Part shown: positions 18,995 through 28,219 of the stretch, piece after piece
Layout of the letters: every line of letters begins with the position of its first letter
How positions within the stretch are numbered: the first letter of the stretch is position 1
Assembly (NCBI GenBank): GCA_963755395.1
Contig: CAVWJJ010000001.1
Location: 310,001-374,000, forward strand
Source of the DNA: DAHVFK01 sp963755395
Lineage (GTDB): Bacteria; Pseudomonadota; Gammaproteobacteria; Burkholderiales; SG8-39
Reading direction: 5' to 3'
Length of the DNA stretch: 64,000 bases
Program-made: the position numbers and the translations under genes
Notes under the pieces: model-generated
Database searches by the model: none
What the model saw: only the letters and a program-made list of their open reading frames with translations
Told to the model about the DNA's origin: nothing

Positions 18995-19000
18995 TAGAAT
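18995..19000 (+). promoter_or_regulatory. -10 box for the membrane-protein gene at 19041
   Basis: TAGAAT (5 of 6 to consensus) lies 40 nt before the ATG at 19041, in the divergent gap after the ThDP-enzyme start. No good -35 is seen. The gene itself has a clear GAGGGAG ribosome binding site, so a normal leader of about 34 nt is expected. Confidence 0.35.
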
Positions 19001-19040
19001 CCGCGTCAAGCGGACTCACCCGCTCAAGGACGAGGGAGAC

Positions 19041-19670
19041 ATGCCAATTTTCAATAACTATTTTGTCGCTCACGTAGTCGTCCCGTCGATGCTCGTGTTT
19101 GTGCTGATTGTAGGCGTGGTGGGCATCCTTCTCGGACTGGGATTGATGGCCCGCAACGAATCGGTCCTGCGGCTGCTTGAGCGCCTGAACCACTGGACCT
19201 CACTCAGGCGCGCGCTGAAACCGCTCGAGGTCCCGCGCGAGATCGAACAGGGCGCACGCAGGCATCCCCGCGGACTTGGAATCGTAATTCTGATCGGCGC
19301 CGGATTTTCGCTCTACTTCCTGCTGCTGCGGGTCGGCGGCTCGGACTTCACCGCGCTGCTTACCGCCCGCTCCGCGGAAGGGACGCTGCTGTGGTTCACC
19401 AACGGCCTGCGCTGGGCGCTGATCGGCGCAAACCTCATCGCGCTGGCGATCGGCATCGTGCTCGCGTTCTTCCCGGAGATGATGGGCCCGCTGGCTGCCA
19501 GCGCCGACCGCTGGGTATCCTCGCGCAAGCTGACCATGAAAGGCGACGAGATGGATCTCACGATCGACATCGTGGTGCGCGCCCACCCGCGCCTCGCGGG
19601 CGTGCTGATCGCGATCGGCGCGCTGGTACCGGCCATCGGCGCCTCGATGATGCTTTTCGGCGGCCGCTGA
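19041..19670 (+). CDS. Four-helix membrane protein of unknown function
   Basis: A 209-residue protein that I do not recognise. It has hydrophobic helices at about residues 12-36, 79-98, 119-143 and 187-207, with a basic cytoplasmic-looking loop after the first (RRALKPLEVPREIEQGARR) and a charged loop before the last. There is no signal-peptide cleavage site and no catalytic motif. A strong GAGGGAG ribosome binding site precedes the ATG. It stands alone, divergent from the ThDP-enzyme gene and convergent with the NIPSNAP gene. A role as an envelope structural or transporter-accessory protein is possible but unsupported. Confidence 0.7.
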   Translation: MPIFNNYFVAHVVVPSMLVFVLIVGVVGILLGLGLMARNESVLRLLERLNHWTSLRRALKPLEVPREIEQGARRHPRGLGIVILIGAGFSLYFLLLRVGGSDFTALLTARSAEGTLLWFTNGLRWALIGANLIALAIGIVLAFFPEMMGPLAASADRWVSSRKLTMKGDEMDLTIDIVVRAHPRLAGVLIAIGALVPAIGASMMLFGGR

Positions 19671-19694
19671 CGCCCGCCTCGCGCGCAGCGACAT

Positions 19695-20021
19695 TCAGCG
19701 CATCTTGGAGTACGCGGTCGGGGCGAGGATCTGGTTCTCGATCCTGGCCACGATCGGCCCACCCCTCTCCGTTTCGGCGCGCGCCGCAATCCACTCCGGG
19801 TCGCTCTGAAAGGCGTTCCAGCGCCGCTCGCGCTCGGCCAGGCCGTCCCATTCGAGCAGGTAGTACAGCGCCTGGTGATCGGCGCCGATCAGCGTGGTCC
19901 AGAACCCGACGGGTCGGATGCCGTGCTTGTCCCACAGCTTGAGCGTTATGGTCTCGAAGCGGCGGTTCAGGTCGGGCAGGCGGCCCGGGACGCAATGGTA
20001 GACGCGCAATTCGTGGACCAC
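19695..20021 (-). CDS. NIPSNAP-family protein
   Basis: A 108-residue protein starting at GTG 20021 with GGGGAGA just upstream. HELRVYHCVPGRLPDLNRRF opens the sequence, followed by the LLEWDGLAERERRWNAFQSD block, both characteristic of the NIPSNAP fold, a dimeric alpha+beta barrel. The longer open frame upstream is only the HyuB gene read in another frame. Bacterial NIPSNAP proteins often sit in catabolic operons, but their biochemical role is not established. It follows the HyuB gene by 10 nt and is probably the last gene of that operon. Confidence 0.8.
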   Translation of the reverse strand: MVHELRVYHCVPGRLPDLNRRFETITLKLWDKHGIRPVGFWTTLIGADHQALYYLLEWDGLAERERRWNAFQSDPEWIAARAETERGGPIVARIENQILAPTAYSKMR

Positions 20022-20031
20022 GGGCTCTCCC

Positions 20032-22317
20032 CTATTTGAGTTTGAGTTCGATGTCGCGCAGTACCGGATCATCGGCGCGCGCGACCTCGTTTTCGACCAG
20101 CGCCCCGCAGCCGGGACAGAAGAACTGCCGGAACACCGGCCGGTCGTCGATATAGCGGCGCCAGTCGCTGATATTCGGGTTGGCCGTGGCGATCTCGCGC
20201 TCGAGCGCCACGCAGCCGTCCTTGTAGTTGTCGCGCAGCGCGCCCAGGTCCGCGCCGCACTTGGCGCAGGCGTAGCGCAGGCCGCCGGCCTCGCGCCGCA
20301 GGTCGAGGTTCTCGCTCGCACGCGCCACCACCCTGCCCGCCAGGATCTTGACCGGGGCGCCTTTGCGCCGGCGTCCGGCGCGCCGCTCGGCGCGCAACTG
20401 GCGGGTGGTCTCGAGGTCGAGCGCGCCGCGCTCCCCGATCACCACACCGTAGATCTCGCGCGCCGCGTCGCGCGAAACGGCCCGATTCTCGACCACGTCC
20501 TCGCGCACGCGCTCCGGGTCGCGCTCGAACGGGTCGCCGTAACCGCCGGCAGCCGACCAGAGCACGGCATAGGCATCGTCCGCATCCTGGCTGAAATTCT
20601 CCTGGCGCAGCTGCAGCACCTCTTCGCGCCCCTTAAGCTCTCCGATGTCGGTCACCATCTCGCGCTGCTCCATGCGCCGCTTGACGTCGGTGGCGCGGCG
20701 GAACTTGTACGCGTTGACGCTACCCGGATAGCCGCCCATCATCCCGGGCGAGGTCGGCGTCGCGTTGCCCGAGGAAAGCGTATCGTGCGTGATGCGCTCG
20801 GTGCGGTGCGGCACGAAGCACGACTCGGCCGACATTCCGCCGCGCCACTTGCCCGCGCCGCCGGAATCGACCACCTCCTTTCGGTACAGGAACAGCAGCG
20901 GGAAGGTTTGCTCGGTGTGCTCGACGTTTGGCAGCTTGCAGATCGGCGTGCGCGACTGGCCACCGGTGTTGATCCCGTCACCGTTCGAGAAGGCGCCGAT
21001 CGCGCCGCCGATCGGATCCACCAGAATGTAGCCATAGCGCTCGCCCCACTGGTCGGTGCCGCGGAAGATCGTCGCCGGCCACTGGCTGGTGCCGCCGATG
21101 CACATGATGTCCTTCCGCATCTCCGAGTCGCCATAGATCATCTTCGAGAGCACGTTGTAGGCCGGATAGAGCGAGATCTCCATCGCCTGCACCGGCGCGG
21201 TCGACACCGAGGCAGGAAAGTTGGCGCAGTTGAAGGTTCCCGGGGTGGGATCGAAATCGACGTGGCGCAGCGCCCCGCCGATGCAGAAATACTGGTCCCA
21301 GCACAGCAGCTGGTTCAGCGCCACCATGATCGAGCCGCGCCAGCCCGAATAGGTGGCGTTCATCGCCCCGTCCTGCGGTGCGGTCCCGTCGTTGTCGAAG
21401 ATCAGGCGGTCGCCCTTCTTGGTCAGCGTCAGGCACACGCGGTGCGTGCGCCGGTCGCCGGGCCGGCAGCACTCGACGTAGGCGCGCTCGCGCCACACCC
21501 CGTCGGGCAGGCGCTTGAGCTTGTCGAGAAAGGCGATCTCGGCGTTGTCCATGATCTTCTTCATCACGCCCTTGACCACGTCTGCGCCGTAGCGCTTTAT
21601 CAGGGCCAGCACGCGCTCGCGCGCCGTCAGGTTGCCGGCGAGCTGGGCGCGGAAATCGAGTGCAACCGCTTCCGGCTTGCGCGAGGCCCGCAGGTACAGC
21701 TCCTCTATGTCGCGCCGGATCTCGTTGTTCTCGACGATCTTCACCGGCGGGATGAGGATTCCCTCCTCGAACGCGTTTTCCGCCGAGCCGCAGAAGGACG
21801 AGGGCGTGATGCCGCCGATGTCGTACTGGTGCAGGCAGTTGGTGACCCAGCAGAAGAGCTCGCCCTTCCAGAACACCGGGCAGATCAGCATCACGTCCTG
21901 CTGGTGCGCGGCGCCCACCCAAGGGTCATTGGCAAGGAACATGTCGCCCTCCCGTATCCCCGGGTTGTCCGAGCGGTACTCGAGGATCCATTTCACCTGG
22001 GTGTCGGTGACCCCGGACATGTACTGCATGTAGGGGCCGAAATAAACGAACTCTCCGTCCTCGGCCAGGATCGACGGGTTGAGGTCGAGCGCATACATCG
22101 CCACAGGAGAGCCGGACAGGCGCTGGATGGTGGCGCCGTGCTCCTCGTTCACGTGCCACAGGCTGTGGCGCACCACTTCGTAGGTGATCGGATCGATGCG
22201 GCGCGCCCGCTTGGTGTGAAGCTTGAGCTTCTTGGACACCTTGAGCGTCTTCGGCGGCACGTAGCCCATGCCCTTGCCGTCGAATGCTGCGCCCTTCATC
22301 TGGCTCACTCTCGGCAC
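20032..22317 (-). CDS. Hydantoinase B / acetone-carboxylase-alpha-type subunit with C-terminal zinc ribbon
   Basis: A 761-residue protein. The start is taken as GTG 22317, which has AGGAG 5 nt upstream; ATG 22299 is an alternative. The body is a HyuB domain with DPITYEVVRHSLWHVNEEHG, GDMFLANDPWVGAAHQQD and HQYDIGGITPSSFCGSAENA. HyuB subunits of plain hydantoinases are about 550-600 residues; this one has about 150 extra residues ending in a probable zinc ribbon (CAKCGADL, then CPGCGALVE about 50 residues on). That size and tail resemble acetone/acetophenone-carboxylase-type large subunits more than 5-oxoprolinase. It acts with the HyuA-type subunit encoded 8 nt upstream, probably in ATP-dependent ring opening or carboxylation. 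Confidence 0.85.
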   Translation of the reverse strand: MPRVSQMKGAAFDGKGMGYVPPKTLKVSKKLKLHTKRARRIDPITYEVVRHSLWHVNEEHGATIQRLSGSPVAMYALDLNPSILAEDGEFVYFGPYMQYMSGVTDTQVKWILEYRSDNPGIREGDMFLANDPWVGAAHQQDVMLICPVFWKGELFCWVTNCLHQYDIGGITPSSFCGSAENAFEEGILIPPVKIVENNEIRRDIEELYLRASRKPEAVALDFRAQLAGNLTARERVLALIKRYGADVVKGVMKKIMDNAEIAFLDKLKRLPDGVWRERAYVECCRPGDRRTHRVCLTLTKKGDRLIFDNDGTAPQDGAMNATYSGWRGSIMVALNQLLCWDQYFCIGGALRHVDFDPTPGTFNCANFPASVSTAPVQAMEISLYPAYNVLSKMIYGDSEMRKDIMCIGGTSQWPATIFRGTDQWGERYGYILVDPIGGAIGAFSNGDGINTGGQSRTPICKLPNVEHTEQTFPLLFLYRKEVVDSGGAGKWRGGMSAESCFVPHRTERITHDTLSSGNATPTSPGMMGGYPGSVNAYKFRRATDVKRRMEQREMVTDIGELKGREEVLQLRQENFSQDADDAYAVLWSAAGGYGDPFERDPERVREDVVENRAVSRDAAREIYGVVIGERGALDLETTRQLRAERRAGRRRKGAPVKILAGRVVARASENLDLRREAGGLRYACAKCGADLGALRDNYKDGCVALEREIATANPNISDWRRYIDDRPVFRQFFCPGCGALVENEVARADDPVLRDIELKLK

Positions 22318-22325
22318 GTCGGCTC

Positions 22326-24452
22326 CTATTTCCCGAAGTCCATCTCGAAATTGCCGAACGCGTCCACGCGCAGTCGGCGCCCCGGGTATATCACGATCGT
22401 GGTGTCGGTGGTCTCGACCACGCCCGGACCCGAAACGCGGTTGCCTGGCCTGAGTTGCGCGCCGTCGTAGATCGGCGTGGGCACGATGCGCTTGAAGTCG
22501 GGCCAATAGATGTCGCGTCGTCCGCGCGAGGCCTGCGGCGCGACGCGCGCGCTCAACGTCTTCGCGCGCGGCAGCTTCGGCCGCGGCGTGGCGGCGCTCG
22601 CGCGCAGTCGCAGGGTGACGATCTCGAGGCGCGCGCCGCGGTAGGACGAGCCCTTGCCGTAGAGCTGCTCGTAGCGCGCGTAGAACCGCGCCGCGAGCTT
22701 CTCGCCGAAGTCGCCCTTCAGGCGGCCCTCCGGCAGCAGCACCTCGACTTCGTTGATCTGACCGCGGTGACGCATGTCGAGCGAAAAGGCGAGCCGACGC
22801 CTCGATCGCTCGACGCCGTCCTCGTCCATCTGCGCTTGCGCGCCGCGCTCGAGCTGTTCGAGCGTGCGGTTGACGCGCGCCGCGCTGAAGGGGCCGGCCT
22901 GGATGTCGGTCTGCTCGTGCACGTGCAGCATGTCGGCCGAGGCGGCGCCGAAGGCGCACCAGGTCGAGGCGATCTCCTTTTGCGGGATGATCACCTTCTT
23001 CACCCCGAGCTCGGCGCCGAACACGCCCGCGTGCGCGGGGCCGGCGCCGCCGAAGGCAAACAGGGTGAACTCGCGCGGGTCGAAGCCCTTTTCGACTGTC
23101 ATCTTGCGGATGATGTCGGCCATCTTGAATTCGGCCACGCGCGCGATCCCGCTCGCGGTCTCGTGCAGCGACAGGCCCAGGCCGTCGGCAACCTTCTGCA
23201 CCGCCGCCACTGCTTTCGCGCGGTCGAGCCGCATGCGCCCGCCGAGGAAGTTGTCCGGGTTGAGATAGCCGAGCACCACGTCCGCGTCGGTGACAGTCGG
23301 CATCTCGCCGCCCTTGCCGTAGCAGGCCGGTCCGGGATCGGCGCCGGCCGATTCGGGGCCGACTTGCAGCGTGCGCGTGGTGGGCTCCACGCGCGCGAGC
23401 GAACCGCCACCCGAGCCGATTGCCTGAATGTCGACCTTCGGCAGGAAGTACTCGTACTGCACGACGTTGGAGACGAACGAATACTGCGGCCGGCCGCCGT
23501 GCACGATGCCGACGTCGAACGAAGTGCCTCCCATGTCGGTGGTGATGATGTTCTCGATGCCCATCAGCGAGCCGAGGTAGACCGAGCCCGTGACGCCGGA
23601 CACCGGGCCGGAATCCAGCGTCAGCAGCGGCGAGGCCATCGCCTTGCCGACCGAGATCGAACCACCGCCGCATTGTGCGACCTGCAGCGGCTGGCGGTAG
23701 CCGGCGCCCTTGAGGCGCTTGGCGAGATTCGCCAGATAGCGCGCCATCACGGGACCGATGTAGCCGTTGAGGACGGTGGCGGCAGTGCGTTCGTACTCGC
23801 CCCACTTCGGCGCGATGTCCACCGAGCAGGAGACGAACAGCTCCGGCGCGATGCGGCGCGCCATCTCCTTGACGCGCAGCTCGTGCGCAGGATGGCGGAA
23901 GGACCACAGGAAGCACACCGCGATCGCCTCCACGCCCTGCGCCACCAGGCGCAGGATCGCCGCCTCGGCCTGCTCCTCGTTCAGCGGCACCACCACATCG
24001 CCGAAGCAATCGACCCGCTCCGAGACGCCCTCGATCAGGCGCTTGGGCACGATCGGCTCCGGCTTCTGGCTCTCCGGGAAGTGCACCACCTTCCGCAGCT
24101 CGCGCGAGGTGACGCCACGCGAGCCGCGCATGATGTGCATCACGTCTTCGTGGCCCTTGGTCGTGATAAGGCCGATCTTCGCGCCCTTGCGCTGAATCAG
24201 CGCGTTGGTGCCGACCGTGGTGCCGTGGGTCAGGACACGGATCTCGGCGCAGAAATCCCCGAACGAAAGGCCGAGCCGGTCCGCCGCCACGTTGAGCGCG
24301 GCCAGCATGCCTTCGGCGAAATTGCCCGGCGTGGAGGGAGACTTGGTGGCGGTGATGCGCCCCTTGCCGTCCAGCACCACGCAGTCGGTGAACGTACCAC
24401 CGATGTCCACCCCGACCAGATAGGGGCCCACGTCGTCTCCCGGATGTTTCAT
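22326..24452 (-). CDS. Hydantoinase A / acetone-carboxylase-beta-type ATPase subunit
   Basis: A 708-residue HyuA protein. The N terminus YLVGVDIGGTFTDCVVLDG is the phosphate-1 motif of the ASKHA ATPase fold. Further on are LTHGTTVGTNALI, DMGGTSFDVG and FGGAGPAHAGVFG, all standard for the hydantoinase/oxoprolinase family. It binds ATP and phosphorylates or activates the substrate for the HyuB partner encoded next. The start is ATG 24452. With HyuB, a beta-hydroxyacid dehydrogenase and a molybdenum hydroxylase around it, it fits a degradative pathway for a cyclic amide, ketone or heterocycle. The exact substrate is not determinable. Confidence 0.9.
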   Translation of the reverse strand: MKHPGDDVGPYLVGVDIGGTFTDCVVLDGKGRITATKSPSTPGNFAEGMLAALNVAADRLGLSFGDFCAEIRVLTHGTTVGTNALIQRKGAKIGLITTKGHEDVMHIMRGSRGVTSRELRKVVHFPESQKPEPIVPKRLIEGVSERVDCFGDVVVPLNEEQAEAAILRLVAQGVEAIAVCFLWSFRHPAHELRVKEMARRIAPELFVSCSVDIAPKWGEYERTAATVLNGYIGPVMARYLANLAKRLKGAGYRQPLQVAQCGGGSISVGKAMASPLLTLDSGPVSGVTGSVYLGSLMGIENIITTDMGGTSFDVGIVHGGRPQYSFVSNVVQYEYFLPKVDIQAIGSGGGSLARVEPTTRTLQVGPESAGADPGPACYGKGGEMPTVTDADVVLGYLNPDNFLGGRMRLDRAKAVAAVQKVADGLGLSLHETASGIARVAEFKMADIIRKMTVEKGFDPREFTLFAFGGAGPAHAGVFGAELGVKKVIIPQKEIASTWCAFGAASADMLHVHEQTDIQAGPFSAARVNRTLEQLERGAQAQMDEDGVERSRRRLAFSLDMRHRGQINEVEVLLPEGRLKGDFGEKLAARFYARYEQLYGKGSSYRGARLEIVTLRLRASAATPRPKLPRAKTLSARVAPQASRGRRDIYWPDFKRIVPTPIYDGAQLRPGNRVSGPGVVETTDTTIVIYPGRRLRVDAFGNFEMDFGK

Positions 24453-24477
24453 GCGATGCTAGATGATCGAGCGATCA

Positions 24478-25350
24478 CTACGCAACCGCCATGGCCTCCA
24501 GCACCGCACACACGGACGCGGTGTCCTGCTTGCCGCGGCCTGCGGCGAGGGCGGCAGTGTAGAGCGGCGCCGAGGCGAGGAACAGCGGCGTCGGACAGCC
24601 CACGGAGCGCGCGAAGTCGGCGATGATCGCCATGTCCTTCTGCCAGACCTCGACCTTCATGGTCGCGTCGCGATAGTCCCTCGCGACCATCATCGGGCCG
24701 CGCACCTGAAACATGCGCGAGCTTCCCGCGCCGTCTCCCACCACCTTGTAGACCAGCGCCGGGTCGAGCCCGGCCTTCTTTCCCAGCACCAGCGCCTCCG
24801 CAGCCGAGACGTTGTGGATCGCCACCAGGAGGTTGGCGACGAATTTCATCTTGGAGCCGGAGCCGAACTTTCCGACGAAATAGTGCGCACGCGCGAAACC
24901 GTCGAACACCGCGGCGCAGCGGCGCACCGCAGCGCGCGGCCCGCTGGCGTAGACCGCAAGGTCCCGGGTGCGCGCCTGGGCGCCGGTGCCCGAGAGCGGG
25001 CAGTCAAGCAGGGTCGCACCGGCGGCGGCGAGCACGCGCCGCGCGCGCTCCTTGTCGTCGATGGGCAGGGTGCTGGTTTCGACCACCAGCAGCCCGCGCC
25101 GGGCGCCCGCGGCAAGCTCCGCTGCGACGCGCTGCAGCGCCGCGGCCGACGGCAGCGAGGTGATGATGACCTTGCAACGCCGCGCGAGCTCGCCGTTGGA
25201 GCGTGCCGTTCGCCCGCCCGCGCGCGCGAGCGAGCGCCGTGCGCGCGCAACCGGGTCGTAGCCCGCCACGCCGAATCCCGCCCGCACCAGGTTCGCCGCG
25301 ATCGCCGAACCCATGATGCCGAGCCCCGCTATGCCGATGGTCTGCTTCAC
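24478..25350 (-). CDS. NAD(P)-dependent beta-hydroxyacid dehydrogenase (3-hydroxyisobutyrate dehydrogenase family)
   Basis: A 290-residue reductase. The N-terminal Rossmann motif is IGIAGLGIMGSAIAANLVRAG, followed by the catalytic-loop segment LDCPLSGTGAQARTRDL and the GKFGSGSKMKFVANLLVAIHN helix carrying the conserved catalytic Lys. The domain order matches 3-hydroxyisobutyrate, tartronate-semialdehyde and related dehydrogenases. It lies 25 nt upstream of hyuA on the same strand, probably in one operon. The substrate is probably a short hydroxyacid or semialdehyde from that pathway; the identity is inferred. Confidence 0.85.
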   Translation of the reverse strand: MKQTIGIAGLGIMGSAIAANLVRAGFGVAGYDPVARARRSLARAGGRTARSNGELARRCKVIITSLPSAAALQRVAAELAAGARRGLLVVETSTLPIDDKERARRVLAAAGATLLDCPLSGTGAQARTRDLAVYASGPRAAVRRCAAVFDGFARAHYFVGKFGSGSKMKFVANLLVAIHNVSAAEALVLGKKAGLDPALVYKVVGDGAGSSRMFQVRGPMMVARDYRDATMKVEVWQKDMAIIADFARSVGCPTPLFLASAPLYTAALAAGRGKQDTASVCAVLEAMAVA

Positions 25351-25378
25351 CGCCGCCTCCCCGAATGCCGGATGGCCT

Positions 25379-25384
25379 TAGAAT
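25379..25384 (+). promoter_or_regulatory. -10 box placed for a leaderless mRNA of the VOC gene
   Basis: TAGAAT is followed by exactly 6 nt (AGCGCG) and then the ATG at 25391. With a normal distance from -10 to transcript start, the mRNA would begin at or next to the A of the start codon. No Shine-Dalgarno sequence is present. The same spacing is seen at ribBA. Confidence 0.5.
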
Positions 25385-25390
25385 AGCGCG

Positions 25391-25849
25391 ATGCCGCTCA
25401 GCCATATCGAACACGTGCTGATCCAGACCGCCGACATGGCGGCCACGCGCGACTGGTACGTGCGCGTGCTCGGCTTCCGTGTCGGCCCCAATCCGGATTT
25501 CAAGTTCCCGGTCTGCTGGCTGTATCTCGGCGACCAGGACGTGATCCACGTCACCGAGGGCGGCGGCCAAGTCTCCGACAACCGCAAGCGCTACGTAGGC
25601 CAGGAATCCTCGGCCACGCAAGGCAGCGGGGTCATCGACCACGTCGCGTTTCGCTGCACCGGTCTCGAGCAGATGCTCGAGCACCTGAGCGCGATCGGCC
25701 TGCCGTTCAAGCGCCGCCAGGTGGACGATCAGGGGCTTTACCAGCTCTTCCTGTTCGACCCGAACGGCATCAAAGTGGAGCTGAACTTCTCCAACAGCGA
25801 GGCGCGCGGCATCCGCGCCGAGCTGATGGCCTCCGACCTGCCGGGCTAG
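25391..25849 (+). CDS. VOC-superfamily (glyoxalase/dioxygenase-like) protein
   Basis: A 152-residue protein made of two beta-alpha-beta-beta-beta modules, beginning IEHVLIQTADMAATRDWYVR, typical of the vicinal oxygen chelate fold. Likely metal ligands are His at the start of module 1 (SHIEHV), His in module 2 (VIDHVAFRC) and Glu in KVELNF near the end. Members include glyoxalase I, extradiol dioxygenases and epimerases. It is divergent from the dehydrogenase gene and its stop overlaps the convergent Mo-hydroxylase gene by 4 nt. Specific activity unknown. Confidence 0.82.
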   Translation: MPLSHIEHVLIQTADMAATRDWYVRVLGFRVGPNPDFKFPVCWLYLGDQDVIHVTEGGGQVSDNRKRYVGQESSATQGSGVIDHVAFRCTGLEQMLEHLSAIGLPFKRRQVDDQGLYQLFLFDPNGIKVELNFSNSEARGIRAELMASDLPG

Positions 25850-28219
25850 ACTTTCCCCAGCGCCCGCAGCACCCGCTCCGGCGTGCAAGGCTGCACCCGC
25901 ACGCGAGCACCGAGCGGCGCAAGGGCATCGTTGATCGCGTTCATCACCGCTGCCGGCGCGCCCGCGGTGCCAGCCTCGCCGACGCCTTTGGCCCCGAGCT
26001 CGGAGCTCCGGGTGGGGGTTGAGACATGCGCCACCACGATGTCCGGAATCTCGCCCGCCATCGGCACCAGGTAGTCGGCCAGATTGCCGTTGAGCAGCTG
26101 GCCGTTGTCGTCGTACAGGCAATGCTCCCACAGCGCCGCGCCGATGCCCTGCACGATGCCGCCGCGGATCTGCTCGTCGACCAGCATCGGGTTAATCACC
26201 GTGCCGCAATCCTCGACGCACCAGTGCTTGAGCAGCTTCACGAAGCCGGTCTCGGGGTCGACCTCGACCAGCGACGCCTGCATGCCGTTGGTGAAGGTGA
26301 AGGGGTAATCGCGCGGCGTGTAGTGTCGCGTCACCGTGAGCTCCGACTGGAATTTCATCGGCAGCGTGTCGGGACGGAAATAGCCCACCCGCCCGACCTC
26401 GGCCAGCGGCAGCCTTTCCTCGCCGGTCGCTTTGCTCGACGATCGCGTTATCGGCGACCTCGAGCTCACCCTTGTGCTCGTTCAGCATCGCCGCCGCGAC
26501 ATCGAGGATGTTGGCGCGCAGCGCCTTGCCGGCCTGCAGCACCGCCTCGCCGCCGATGCCCGCGCCGCGCGAGGCCCAGGTGCCGCCGCCGTAGGGCGTG
26601 GTGCCGGTGTCGCCGGTGATGACGCGCACCTTGTCCATCGAGACGCCGATCGCGGTAGCCGCGATCTGGGCGAAGATGCCTTCGCTGCCCTGGCCCTGCT
26701 CGGTCACGCTCACCATCACCGTGACCATGCCGGTCGGCTCGAGCCGGATCGTGGCCCCGTCCTGCGCCGAGATACGCGCCCCGCCGACGCCGTAGAAGGC
26801 GGGCGAAGGGTTGGTGACCTCGATCATCGCCGCCAGGCCGATGCCGCGGTAGACGCCCTCCTTTCTGAGTGCCTGCTGCTCGGCGCGGAGGCCCTTGTAG
26901 TTCATCAGCTCGAGCAAGCGATCGAGCGTCTTGTGGTGCGAGAGCCGCTCGAATTTCAGGCCCGAGGGAAAGCTGTAGGGATAGGCCTCGTCGGCGATCA
27001 GGTTGCGGCGCCGAAACTCGGCCGGATCCATCCCCAGCCTGGCCGCGGCCAGGTCGACGATGCCTTCGGTCAGCGCGACCGCGATCGGGTGGCCCACCGC
27101 GCGGTACTGGCAGGTGACGTTCTTGTTGGTGAACACCACGTTCATCTGCGCCCGGTAATGCTGGTGCTTGTAGGGTCCGCCGACCAGGTTGACCACCTGG
27201 TTGCCCTCGATGCCGCTGGTGCGCGGATAGACCGAGTAGGGGCCAATGCCGGTCAGGTCATCCAGCTCGAAGGCCAGGATGTCGCCCTCGCGGCTCACCG
27301 CCAGGCGCACTTTGGCGCGGTGCTCGCGCGCGTGGATGTCGGTAAGAAATGACTCGAGCCGGTCGGCGACGAACTTGACCGGCCGGCGCAGCATCACCGA
27401 CAGCGCCGCGGTCGCCATCTCGTCGGGGTAGACATGCACCTTGATGCCGTAGGAGCCGCCGACGTCCTTGCAGATGACGCGCACCCTGGCCTCGGGAATG
27501 CCGAGGTGGCGCGAGAAGATGTCCTGCATCATGTGCGGCGCCTGCGTGGCCTGGTATACCGTGAGCGAATGCTCCGCGGCGTTGTAGTCGGCCAGGATCG
27601 AGCGCGTTTCCAGGCACACGCCCGTGTGGCGGCCGAAATCGTAGGTTTCCTCGACCACCAGGTCGGCTTTGGCGAATGCGGCGTCGACTTCGCCTGCATT
27701 CAGCTCGCGCCTGAAGCAGATGTTGTCGCCCAGCTCGGGGTGGATCACGTAGTCGCCGCGCAGTGCGGCTTCCATGTCGATGACCACCGGCAGCTCCTGC
27801 CACTCGGCCTCCACGAGCGTCAGTGCATCCTCGGCCTGCGCGCGCGTCTCGGCGACGATGGCGGCCATTGCCTCGCCCTGCCAGCAGGCACGCTCGATCG
27901 CGATCGCGTGCTGCGGTGGGGATTTGATGCCCTTCAGGTGCGCCAGCACGCCCACCCAGGGCATGCAGTATTCCGCTAGCGCGCGCCCGTCGACGGTGGC
28001 GATCACGCCGGGCTGCGCGCGCGCTTTCGACAGGTCTAGCTTCTTCAGCTTCGCGTGCGCGTAGGGGCTGCGGAAGTAGACCACGTGCGCGAGGCGCGGG
28101 AATCGCAGGTCGTCGACGTAGGCCCCGCGCCCCTGCAGCAGGCGTTTCGCGTTCGGGCGCGGCTCGCTCTTGCCGATATAACCCGTTTCGACGCTTGGAA
28201 GCTTTTCGGGTGCGTTCAT
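25846..28219 (-). CDS. Xanthine dehydrogenase-family molybdopterin-binding subunit (one frameshift)
   Basis: The large subunit of a molybdenum hydroxylase, about 790 residues once a surplus base near 26434 is removed. The N-terminal part runs from ATG 28219 (MNAPEKLPSV) to LEVADNAIV; the C-terminal part resumes as ATGEERLPLAEVGRVGYF and ends RVLRALGKV at 25846. Recognisable are the aldehyde-oxidase a/b hammerhead domain (RLLQGRGAYVDDLRFP), the cofactor-binding regions and the late GVGEAGTAGAPAAVMNAI motif, whose Glu is the catalytic base. The CODH-specific cysteine loop is absent: the position reads CQYRAVGHP, so CO oxidation is unlikely. It overlaps the 2Fe-2S subunit gene by 4 nt. Confidence 0.88.

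Noticed and set aside
20785..24626. Long plus-strand frames (561 and 780 codons) opposite hyuB and hyuA
   Set aside because: Antisense shadows rich in Arg, His and Ala; the HyuA and HyuB families explain the region fully.
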